From NCBI RefSeq assembly GCF_023499215.1, contig NZ_JAKHSK010000001.1, forward strand, positions 186,001 through 250,000: DNA of 64,000 nt. Direction: 5' to 3'. Source of the DNA: Zunongwangia pacifica. GTDB lineage: Bacteria > Bacteroidota > Bacteroidia > Flavobacteriales > Flavobacteriaceae. Under the pieces are notes generated by a model. It ran no database searches. It had not been told where the DNA came from and saw only the letters and a list, made by a program, of their open reading frames with translations. Both the position numbers and the translations under genes were made by a program. This document shows, piece by piece, positions 8,529 to 16,081 of the stretch; within the stretch, counting starts at the first letter, position 1; every line of letters starts with the position of its first letter.

Positions 8529-9959
8529 ATGGCTAAAGAAATTAAAGTTCCACAAATAGGAGACGGAGTAGAATCTGCAACAGTTTCTGAAATATTAGTT
8601 GCTGAAGGTGATAAAATTGAAAAAGATCAGGGCGTTATTGCGGTAGAAAGCGATAAAGCTTCAGTGGAAGTACCCAGTTCAGCTGCCGGAACGATCAAAG
8701 AAATAAAGATCAGTGAAGGTGATGAGGTTGAAGTTGGGCAGGTAATTATCCTACTGGAAGAATCTGATGATGAAGACGGGGAAGCAGATGATAATGAAGA
8801 ATCTTCTGAAGAGCAGGAAGAAGAAAAAGCTTCCGAAGAAAAAGAAGGTGCAGATGATGATAATGAGGATGATGCTGAAGAAAAAGATTCAGATAAGAAA
8901 AAGAAAAAAGTAAAGGAAGAAAAGTCTAGCGATGACGAAGAGGAATCTGAAGATGATGAAGAGGATGAAAAAAAATCATCCAAAAAGGACGAATCTGGAG
9001 ATAAATCTGATGAAAAATCTTCTGAAGAAAGTAAGGATGACAAGTCTAAAAAATCTTCAGGGAAATCTACCGGAGCAGGAATTCAGGCTTCGCCGGGTAC
9101 TCGTCGCTTAGCAAGAGAACTCGGTGTAGATCTTACTGAACTGGCAGAAGAGATTTCTGGAAAAATTTCAGAAAAAGACGTTAAGGAATTCGCTAAAAAA
9201 GGAAGTGAAAAATCAATAAAATCGGCAGCTGTTTCTTTACCCGATTTTGAAAAATGGGGAAGTGTAGAACGTAAGCCATTAAACAATATTCGAAAAGCGA
9301 CGGCGAAAAATGTAACGGCTTCCTGGCAAGCTGTGCCGCATGTTTTTCAGTTTGATGAAGCCGATATTACCGATATTCAACAGTATTTAGAAGCGAATCA
9401 GGATAAAGCTGAAAAAGCCGGTGGTAAATTAACGATTACTGCCCTGCTGACTAAAATAGTGGCGAGTGCACTGGTTAGATTTCCAAAGTTCAACGCCAGT
9501 GTAGATATGGAAAACGAAGAAATGATCCTGAAAAACTATGTGAATATCGGGATTGCAGTAGCTACAGAAAAAGGTCTTTTAGTGCCGGTAATTAAAGATG
9601 CCGATAAGAAAAGTATTATAGAAATTGCTGTAGAACTAAGCAATATTGCTGAAAAAGCCAGAGATGGTAAATTAAGTAAAGAAGATATGGAAGGCGCTAA
9701 TTTCTCTATTTCTAATCTTGGCGGAATTGGCGGAACTAATTTTACGCCTATCGTTCCAGCACCACAGTCGGCAATTTTAGGAATTTCACGTTCGGCTAAA
9801 AAACCGGTATATATTGATGACGAATTTAAACCAAGAGAAATTTTACCGCTTAGCTTATCCTACGATCATCGTTTAATCGACGGCGCAGATGGCGCAGCAT
9901 TTATAAATTGGATCACGCAGGCGCTACAAGACCCTTACAAAGCCTTGCTTGGGGCATAA
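8529..9959 (+). CDS. aceF: Dihydrolipoamide acetyltransferase, PDH E2
   Basis: 476 residues. One lipoyl domain (about 1-77) with the lipoylated Lys43 in ESDKASVEV; a roughly 100-residue linker (about 82-185) made almost only of Asp, Glu, Ser and Lys; a peripheral subunit-binding domain (ASPGTRRLARELGVDL); and a catalytic domain with His447 and Asp451 in SYDHRLIDGADGA. It transfers acetyl groups from the lipoyl arm to CoA. E. coli E2 has three lipoyl domains joined by Ala/Pro linkers; this one has a single domain and a highly charged linker. The next gene, lpdA, follows after 10 bases. Confidence 0.95.
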   Translation: MAKEIKVPQIGDGVESATVSEILVAEGDKIEKDQGVIAVESDKASVEVPSSAAGTIKEIKISEGDEVEVGQVIILLEESDDEDGEADDNEESSEEQEEEKASEEKEGADDDNEDDAEEKDSDKKKKKVKEEKSSDDEEESEDDEEDEKKSSKKDESGDKSDEKSSEESKDDKSKKSSGKSTGAGIQASPGTRRLARELGVDLTELAEEISGKISEKDVKEFAKKGSEKSIKSAAVSLPDFEKWGSVERKPLNNIRKATAKNVTASWQAVPHVFQFDEADITDIQQYLEANQDKAEKAGGKLTITALLTKIVASALVRFPKFNASVDMENEEMILKNYVNIGIAVATEKGLLVPVIKDADKKSIIEIAVELSNIAEKARDGKLSKEDMEGANFSISNLGGIGGTNFTPIVPAPQSAILGISRSAKKPVYIDDEFKPREILPLSLSYDHRLIDGADGAAFINWITQALQDPYKALLGA

Positions 9960-9969
9960 ACTAGAGATT

Positions 9970-11385
9970 ATGGCAAATAGCAAGAAAGATAAAAAAGAAC
10001 TGGTGGTGGTCGGCGCAGGCCCGGGCGGTTATGCAGCAGCATTTAGAGCAGCAGATTTAGGAATTAAAACCACTTTAATTGATCCAGAAGCCAATCCCGG
10101 CGGCGTGTGTTTGTATCGTGGTTGTATTCCTTCAAAAGCCTTGTTGCATGTAGCGAAAGTGAAAAAAGAGGCTACAGAATTATCGAATTTCGGGTTAAGT
10201 TTTGAAGAACCTGAAATCGATGTGAAGAAAATAGCAAAATGGAAAGATGGTGTGGTAAAAAAACTTACCAGCGGTTTAGGTCAGCTTAGTAAAGCAAGGA
10301 AAGTTGAGTTTATCCAGGGGAAAGCTTTTTTTAAAAATGAAAAAACGCTGGAGATTGAAGAAAACTCTGGTGAGTCGTACGAGCTTGAATTCGAAAATGC
10401 AATTATCGCTACAGGATCTACACCAACTGAATTGCCAAATATCGAAGTCGATCACAAACTTATCTGGAATTCTAAAGATGCACTCGATATTATAGAAATT
10501 CCGAAGAAATTATTAGTGATCGGTGGTGGTTATATTGGTCTGGAGCTGGGAAGTGTGTATGCCCATTTAGGAAGCGAAGTTTCTATTGCTGAAATGACTT
10601 CAGGATTTTTGCCGGGAGCCGATCGAGATTTGGTAAAAGTTTTTGAGAAAGAACAGCCTTTTAAAAATCTATATTTTGATACTAAAGTTGAAAAAGTAGA
10701 TCCTAAGAAGAAAAAAGTTGAAGTCGTATTGAAGTCAGGCGATAAAGAACAAAAAAAGAAATTCGATCGTGTTTTAGTGGCGATTGGAAGACAACCCAAT
10801 GCAAAAGCCAGTAAACCACAAAATGCGGGAGTGGAGATTGGGGAAGACGGTTTTATAAAAGTCTTTAGCAATCGTAAAACTTCAGCAAATCATATTTATG
10901 CGATTGGCGATATTACCGGGCAACCTATGTTAGCGCACAAAGCCTCTCATGAAGGCCGTGTTGCGGCAGAAGTTATTAAAGGTGAGAAAGGTGCTACTTA
11001 TGATGCCAAGGTGATTCCTGCAATCGTATTTACCGATCCTGAAATTGCCTGGTGCGGACTTACAGAAGAACAGCTAAAATCATCGAATATCGATGCTAAA
11101 GTGGTGAAGTTTCCATGGTCGGCTTCGGGAAGGGCCAAAGCCTTGGGAACCGATAACGGACTTACAAAGTTGATTGTAGATAAGGAATCTGAAATTATCC
11201 TTGGTGGTGGCGTTGCCGGTAAAAATGCAGGGAGTTTAATTCCTGAAATTGCCTTAGCGATAGAAATGGGCACCACAGCAAGAGATTTATCACTTACCGT
11301 GCATCCACATCCAACACTTTCTGAAACAATCATGGAAAGTGCTGAATTATTCTATGGAAGTCCAACGCATATTGTTGATAACTAA
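9970..11385 (+). CDS. lpdA: Dihydrolipoyl dehydrogenase, E3
   Basis: 471 residues from the ATG at 9970; an in-frame TTG at 9949 would overlap aceF and is less likely. The N-terminal FAD-binding GAGPGGYAAA, the redox disulfide GGVCLYRGCIPSKALLH, the NAD-binding GGGYIGLELG and the C-terminal HPHPTLSE motif with the catalytic His are all present. It reoxidises dihydrolipoamide using NAD+. It is the last gene of the aceE-aceF-lpdA operon and probably serves this complex in particular. The region downstream holds a REP-like repeat rather than a clear terminator. Confidence 0.95.
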   Translation: MANSKKDKKELVVVGAGPGGYAAAFRAADLGIKTTLIDPEANPGGVCLYRGCIPSKALLHVAKVKKEATELSNFGLSFEEPEIDVKKIAKWKDGVVKKLTSGLGQLSKARKVEFIQGKAFFKNEKTLEIEENSGESYELEFENAIIATGSTPTELPNIEVDHKLIWNSKDALDIIEIPKKLLVIGGGYIGLELGSVYAHLGSEVSIAEMTSGFLPGADRDLVKVFEKEQPFKNLYFDTKVEKVDPKKKKVEVVLKSGDKEQKKKFDRVLVAIGRQPNAKASKPQNAGVEIGEDGFIKVFSNRKTSANHIYAIGDITGQPMLAHKASHEGRVAAEVIKGEKGATYDAKVIPAIVFTDPEIAWCGLTEEQLKSSNIDAKVVKFPWSASGRAKALGTDNGLTKLIVDKESEIILGGGVAGKNAGSLIPEIALAIEMGTTARDLSLTVHPHPTLSETIMESAELFYGSPTHIVDN

Positions 11386-11450
11386 TTCAGATTAAAAATG
11401 AGGCTCTATTTTCAGTGTATGCTATTCGGTTATTTTTCAATATCCGTGGT

Positions 11451-11560
11451 GTCATTCCGTGCTTGACACGGAATCTCATACAGTTTTTGACTATTGATTT
11501 TTGTTTTATGAGACCCCTGAATCAAGCCCGCCTGCCGGACGGGCAGGTTCAGGGTGACGA
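11451..11560. repeat. REP-like head-to-head hairpin pair (copy 1)
   Basis: Two units facing each other. Unit one, 11451-11480, is GTCA, an ATTCCGTG/CACGGAAT stem around CTTGA, then TCTCATA. Unit two, 11507-11560, reads in reverse: TATGAGA, CCTGAA, an inner palindrome CCTGCCGGACGGGCAGG, TTCAGG, GTGAC. Related copies lie at 53102, 59415, 61309 and inside 61986-62134. The 305-bp gap between lpdA and dinB holds this repeat and the dinB operator region; no gene was seen there. Confidence 0.75.
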
Positions 11561-11592
11561 TGGTTTTCAGCAAGATAATGTGACAATAAAAA

Positions 11593-11604
11593 GTACTTAA
11601 GTAC
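11593..11604. promoter_or_regulatory. Perfect 12-bp palindrome upstream of dinB
   Basis: GTACTTAAGTAC is its own reverse complement and lies about 85 bases before the dinB start, upstream of the larger operator. It is a possible second regulator site; a chance match in AT-rich DNA cannot be excluded. Confidence 0.3.
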
Positions 11605-11644
11605 CTAAAGCGAGATTTTAACGTTCTCACTTTATTTATTTTTA

Positions 11645-11688
11645 TATTTTTGGATTAAATCCATTTAATAGGATTAAATCCAAAAATA
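11645..11688 (+). promoter_or_regulatory. 44-bp palindromic operator with nested -7 box upstream of dinB
   Basis: The sequence is TATTTTT, GGATTAAATCC (11652-11662), an 8-base spacer, GGATTAAATCC (11671-11681), AAAAATA. Each 11-mer is a palindrome around its centre, and the whole is also a near-perfect inverted repeat. TATTTTTG (11645-11652) matches the -7 consensus TAnnTTTG, so a bound repressor would cover the promoter. The palindrome ends one base before the dinB start codon. It is probably the damage-response or repressor operator for dinB and the DnaE-like gene. Confidence 0.65.
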
Positions 11689-11689
11689 T

Positions 11690-12907
11690 ATGATTTCGAA
11701 GTCTATTTTACATCTGGATCTGGATTCATTTTTTGTTTCGGTAGAACGAAAAGTAAATTCAGAATTAAAGAATAAACCGGTGATCGTTGGCGGAATGGGA
11801 GATCGTGGCGTGGTGGCTTCGTGTAGTTATGAAACCCGAAAATTTGGGGTACGATCTGGTATGCCCATGAAAATTGCCCGTAGGCTTTGTCCGCAGGCAG
11901 TTTATATAAAAGGGAACGCCAGCATTTATACCAAAGAATCGCATCTGGTAACCGAGATTATTAAAAATCAGGTGCCATTATTTGAGAAAGCGAGTGTGGA
12001 TGAGTTTTATGCCGATCTTACCGGGATGGATCGTTTTTTTGGGATCGAGCGATTTGCCAAAGAGCTTAGGGAAGGTATCATCAAAGAGAGTGGTTTGCCA
12101 ATTTCGGTAGGATTATCGCAAAATAAAGTAGTTTCTAAAATCGCCACCGGCGAGGTGAAACCCGATGCAATGAGTGTTATTAAGTTTGGCGAAGAGAAAC
12201 AGTTTTTGGCACCGCTTGATGTGAATAAAATCCCGATGATTGGCAATAAAACTTTTCAGTTGCTTATGGGGCTTGGAGTCTATAAAGTGAAAACGCTACA
12301 GGAAATGCCGGTAGAAGTTTTAGAAGGGGTGTTGGGAAAAAACGGGCGTACGATCTGGAAACGTGCTCACGGGATCGATAATTCTCCCATTATTCCGTTT
12401 CATGATCGTAAATCGATTTCTAACGAACGGACTTTTCATCGGGATACTACAGACGTTACCCGATTGCATGCTACTTTGGTGGCGATGACCGAGAGTTTGG
12501 CGTTTCAGTTACGAAGAGGTCATAAGCTCACCTCGAATATTAGTGTAAAAATTAGGTATTCAGATTTTCAAACCAGTACCCTTCAGGCAAAAATCCCGTA
12601 TACCAGTGCCGATCATATTTTAATTCCGAAGGCAGAAGAACTTTTTAAAAAACTCTATAATCGACGGGTTTTAATTCGGCTTATCGGTGTGAAGCTAAGC
12701 GGACTTGTAGGCGGGCATTACCAAATTAACTTATTTGATGATAGTGAAAAGATGCTGAGTTTATATAATTCTTTAGACCGTATTAAAGACAAATATGGCG
12801 AGCGTAGTGTGGTAAGGGCGGTAAGTATGGGGGCAAAAACTATTGGCAGGATGCGCAATCCTTTTGATGGGGAACCACCCATTGTCCTGGCGCACCGAAA
12901 TCAATAA
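11690..12907 (+). CDS. dinB: Y-family DNA polymerase (DNA polymerase IV)
   Basis: 405 residues. Metal-binding acidic residues Asp10 and Asp12 in LHLDLDSFF, and Asp104-Glu105 in SVDEFYADL, are those of Y-family translesion polymerases. A helix-hairpin-helix region (about 180-210) and a little-finger domain (about 245-350) follow. It copies past damaged bases with low fidelity. It is coupled to a DnaE-like polymerase that starts 47 bases downstream, and an unusual palindromic operator abuts its start codon. The family is certain; whether it acts as a stand-alone Pol IV or as the Y-family partner of a mutasome is inference. Confidence 0.92.
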   Translation: MISKSILHLDLDSFFVSVERKVNSELKNKPVIVGGMGDRGVVASCSYETRKFGVRSGMPMKIARRLCPQAVYIKGNASIYTKESHLVTEIIKNQVPLFEKASVDEFYADLTGMDRFFGIERFAKELREGIIKESGLPISVGLSQNKVVSKIATGEVKPDAMSVIKFGEEKQFLAPLDVNKIPMIGNKTFQLLMGLGVYKVKTLQEMPVEVLEGVLGKNGRTIWKRAHGIDNSPIIPFHDRKSISNERTFHRDTTDVTRLHATLVAMTESLAFQLRRGHKLTSNISVKIRYSDFQTSTLQAKIPYTSADHILIPKAEELFKKLYNRRVLIRLIGVKLSGLVGGHYQINLFDDSEKMLSLYNSLDRIKDKYGERSVVRAVSMGAKTIGRMRNPFDGEPPIVLAHRNQ

Positions 12908-12953
12908 TTTGGGCTTAAAATATCAAATCTCGAATATAGAGAAAAGGGAAATT

Positions 12954-15917
12954 ATGTATTTAAACTGTCATTCTTATTTTTCGCTGAGGTATGGTACTTT
13001 TTCTGAAAATGAACTGCTGGAACTTGCAAAATCAAAAAACGCAAGCTGTGTAGCGCTTACCGATATCAATAATACTTCAGCCTGTTTAAATTTTTTAAAG
13101 CAAGCGCAAACCTACTCCATGAAACCCTTGGTAGGGATAGATTTTCGTAATGGCGTAGACCAGCAGTACGTCGTAATTGCTAAAAATCGAAACGGATTTA
13201 GGGAGATGAATACACATCTTTCCAAGAATTTGCATGCTAAAAAGAATTTTGATAAAAGCGCACCTTTATTGGAAAATTGCCATGTGATCTATCCTTTTAA
13301 AAAGGTGCTGGAAAATGACAAAAATGAATTCAGGGAAAATGAATTTATAGGTGTTTCAGCTCGGGATTTAAATAAGCTGAAGTTTTCAGGGTATAAAAAA
13401 GATACTTCAAAATTGGTGGTTTTACAACCTGTTTCTTTCCGAAGTAAAAGAGATTTTAATGCCCATCGCTTATTGCGGGCCATTGATAATAATACATTGC
13501 TGAGCAAACTTACGGTAGAAGAACAGGCAAATCCTGAAGATAAAATGCTCGTGAAAGAGGATTTAATCGAAGCTTTTAATGAATTTCCTGAAATTTTAGC
13601 CAATACCAGAGCCCTTGCTGAAAGTTGTCATGTAGCGTTTACTTTTGATAAAAAACAGAACAATAATTTATCGAAAATTAACAGTAGGGAAGCCGATGAA
13701 TTGATGCTTCGAAAAATGTGTTACGATAATGTCGAAAATCGATATCCGGAAGCCGATGAAGAAGTGTATGCCAGGCTGGATAAAGAGCTTACCGCTATCA
13801 TAAAACTGGGCTTTGTTTCCTATTTTTTGATTAATCACGAAATCGTGCACTATGCCCGCAGCAAAAACTATCCTGTTATTGGGCGGGGCAGTGGAGCAAA
13901 TTCTATCGTGGCGTACATCATAGGGATCACTAATGTAGATCCTATAGAATTAGATCTTTATTTTGAGCGCTTTATTAATGAAAATCGAAGTTCGCCGCCC
14001 GATTTTGATATCGATTTTTCCTGGAAAGATCGTGAAGATGTTACCCGTTTTATTTTTAATCGCTACGATCATGTAGCCTTAATGGGAACCTATGTAACTT
14101 TTAAACGCCGTGCCATGATTAGAGAATTAGGGAAGGTTTTTGGGCTTCCTAAGGCCGAAATTGATAAACTCTCATCAGGACGGTTCGAGGTTTCCGGTTT
14201 AGATAAAATGGAACGTTTAGTGCTTAATTATGGCAATTTAATTGCAGGATTTCCTAATTATTTAAGTGTACACTCTGGTGGTATTTTGATTCTTAACGAT
14301 GATATTTTTAATTACGGAGCTACTTTTTTACCCCCTAAAAATTTCCAGACGATCCAGATCGATATGAATATTGCTGAAGAAGTAGGGATCCATAAATTTG
14401 ATATTCTGTCGCAGCGGGGCTTGTCTAAAATCACCGATACTTTAGAGCTGATTAAACAAAATCAACCTGATGCTGTTATTGAAGACATCGACAATATTCC
14501 AAAATTCAAGAATGATCCGGCGATCAATAGTCTGCTTAAGACTGGTGATTGCATGGGTGTTTTTTATGTGGAATCGCCGGCAATGCGTGGTTTGTTAACC
14601 AAGTTGCAAACCGATAATTATATGAATCTTGTGGTGGCAAGTTCGATTATACGACCTGGTATTTCCAGCGGAGGGATGAAAGAAGAGTATATTAAAAGGC
14701 ATCGTGATCCTAAACGAAGAAAGCTGGCACATCCTGTAATGTTAGAAATTATGGAAGATACCTATGGAATTATGGTGTACCAGGAAGATGTGATGAAAGT
14801 GGCACATCATTTTGCCGGACTTAGCTTTGATGATGCCGATGTTTTACGACGCGGGATGAGTGGGAAGAAAACTTCAAAAGATCAAATGGAGAAAATTGAA
14901 GCGCAATTCCGTAGTAATTGTAAAAAAAGAGGGTATTCACAGCAAATCACCGATGAGGTTTGGGAGCAGATATCTTCGTTTGCCGGTTATGCCTTTCCCA
15001 AAGGTCATTCGGCTTCTTATGCGGTAGAAAGTTACCAGAGTTTATATCTTAAAAATTACTTTCCGTTAGAATACATGGTGGCGGTGCTTAATAATGGTGG
15101 CGGATTTTATTCCGCAGAAACATATATTCAGGAAATAAGAAATTGTGGTGGTAATGTGCTTGCGCCCTGTATTAATAACAGCGATCATCCTACTACGATA
15201 TTAGGGAAAGATATCTATCTGGGATTTGGGTATATCAAGGAGCTGGAAGTGAAAACGGTACAGCAAGTTTTAGAAAATCGCCAGTTTTTTGGCAGTTATA
15301 AAAGTCTGGATGATTTTATGGATCGCGTAGCTATTTCTATAGAGCAACTTCGAATTTTATTGAAAGTGGGTGCCTTTCGATTTACTGGAAAAGATAAACA
15401 TCAGTTGCTTTGGGAAGCGTATTTCAGAAAAATAAAGTCAAAGAAAAAAAGTAATCAGCCGGGACTGTTTAAGATTCAACATAAAGAATATGTACTGCCA
15501 GCGTTTCAATATTCAGCTTTGATAGACGCTTACGATCAGATAGAGCTTTTAGGCTTTCCCCTGTGTAATTATTTTGATTTGTTGCAGGAGCCGGTATATA
15601 ATTTTACAAGCGTAGATGAGCTTAAAAAGTTTGTGGGAAAGAAAGTAAGCATTTACGGAAAGTTGATTTGTACAAAAAAGACAACGACTTCTGGCGGTAA
15701 AGAAATGTGTTTTGCCACATTTCACGATATAGGTTACAACATTTTTGATACGGTTCAATTTCCTGATAAGGTTGCTAAATATCCTTTGTATAATAAAGGG
15801 GTTTATCGCTGTATAGGGAAAGTTATTAATGAATTCGATTATATTTCTATTGAAGCTGAAGCTATTGAATTTCAAAAAATAAAGATAGATCCCAGATTTG
15901 TAACCACTCCATTTTAA
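12954..15917 (+). CDS. DNA polymerase III alpha-like subunit, short, error-prone type
   Basis: 987 residues from the ATG at 12954; an upstream in-frame ATG at 12843 lies inside dinB and would add an untypical N-terminus. A PHP domain opens the protein (CHSYFSLRYG), but the Asp normally found in the HxxYSxxDG motif is Tyr, suggesting a degenerate metal site. The polymerase core is seen in GRGSGANSIVAYIIG and the catalytic PPDFDIDF; a C-terminal OB-fold (about 905-985) completes it. It is shorter than replicative DnaE (about 1160 residues). Its pairing with a Y-family polymerase resembles damage-inducible imuB-dnaE2 cassettes; that role is inferred. Confidence 0.85.
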   Translation: MYLNCHSYFSLRYGTFSENELLELAKSKNASCVALTDINNTSACLNFLKQAQTYSMKPLVGIDFRNGVDQQYVVIAKNRNGFREMNTHLSKNLHAKKNFDKSAPLLENCHVIYPFKKVLENDKNEFRENEFIGVSARDLNKLKFSGYKKDTSKLVVLQPVSFRSKRDFNAHRLLRAIDNNTLLSKLTVEEQANPEDKMLVKEDLIEAFNEFPEILANTRALAESCHVAFTFDKKQNNNLSKINSREADELMLRKMCYDNVENRYPEADEEVYARLDKELTAIIKLGFVSYFLINHEIVHYARSKNYPVIGRGSGANSIVAYIIGITNVDPIELDLYFERFINENRSSPPDFDIDFSWKDREDVTRFIFNRYDHVALMGTYVTFKRRAMIRELGKVFGLPKAEIDKLSSGRFEVSGLDKMERLVLNYGNLIAGFPNYLSVHSGGILILNDDIFNYGATFLPPKNFQTIQIDMNIAEEVGIHKFDILSQRGLSKITDTLELIKQNQPDAVIEDIDNIPKFKNDPAINSLLKTGDCMGVFYVESPAMRGLLTKLQTDNYMNLVVASSIIRPGISSGGMKEEYIKRHRDPKRRKLAHPVMLEIMEDTYGIMVYQEDVMKVAHHFAGLSFDDADVLRRGMSGKKTSKDQMEKIEAQFRSNCKKRGYSQQITDEVWEQISSFAGYAFPKGHSASYAVESYQSLYLKNYFPLEYMVAVLNNGGGFYSAETYIQEIRNCGGNVLAPCINNSDHPTTILGKDIYLGFGYIKELEVKTVQQVLENRQFFGSYKSLDDFMDRVAISIEQLRILLKVGAFRFTGKDKHQLLWEAYFRKIKSKKKSNQPGLFKIQHKEYVLPAFQYSALIDAYDQIELLGFPLCNYFDLLQEPVYNFTSVDELKKFVGKKVSIYGKLICTKKTTTSGGKEMCFATFHDIGYNIFDTVQFPDKVAKYPLYNKGVYRCIGKVINEFDYISIEAEAIEFQKIKIDPRFVTTPF

Positions 15918-16081
15918 GCTAAAATAGTTTCTAAAAGGCTGTAAATGTTAAAATTATGCCTTTCGTCGATTTCTGTTGTTTTTTATCGAAAAATTATACT
16001 TTATTTGTATTCATTAACAAAAAATTAACTTTTTAACGAATCTAATCTTAATAATAATCTATTCCCTAACTAATAGTTATT

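Noticed and set aside
8627-9043. 138-codon minus-strand frame made mostly of Ser
   Set aside because: It is the antisense of the Asp/Glu/Lys-rich linker of aceF; the Ser runs simply mirror GAA/GAT codons.
11415-11630. Overlapping short frames on both strands between lpdA and dinB
   Set aside because: They run through the REP-like hairpin pair; the residues come from repeat sequence and show no protein-like pattern.
12843-12953. N-terminal extension of the DnaE-like protein starting inside dinB
   Set aside because: The 37 extra residues do not resemble the family, whose PHP motif begins right after the ATG at 12954.
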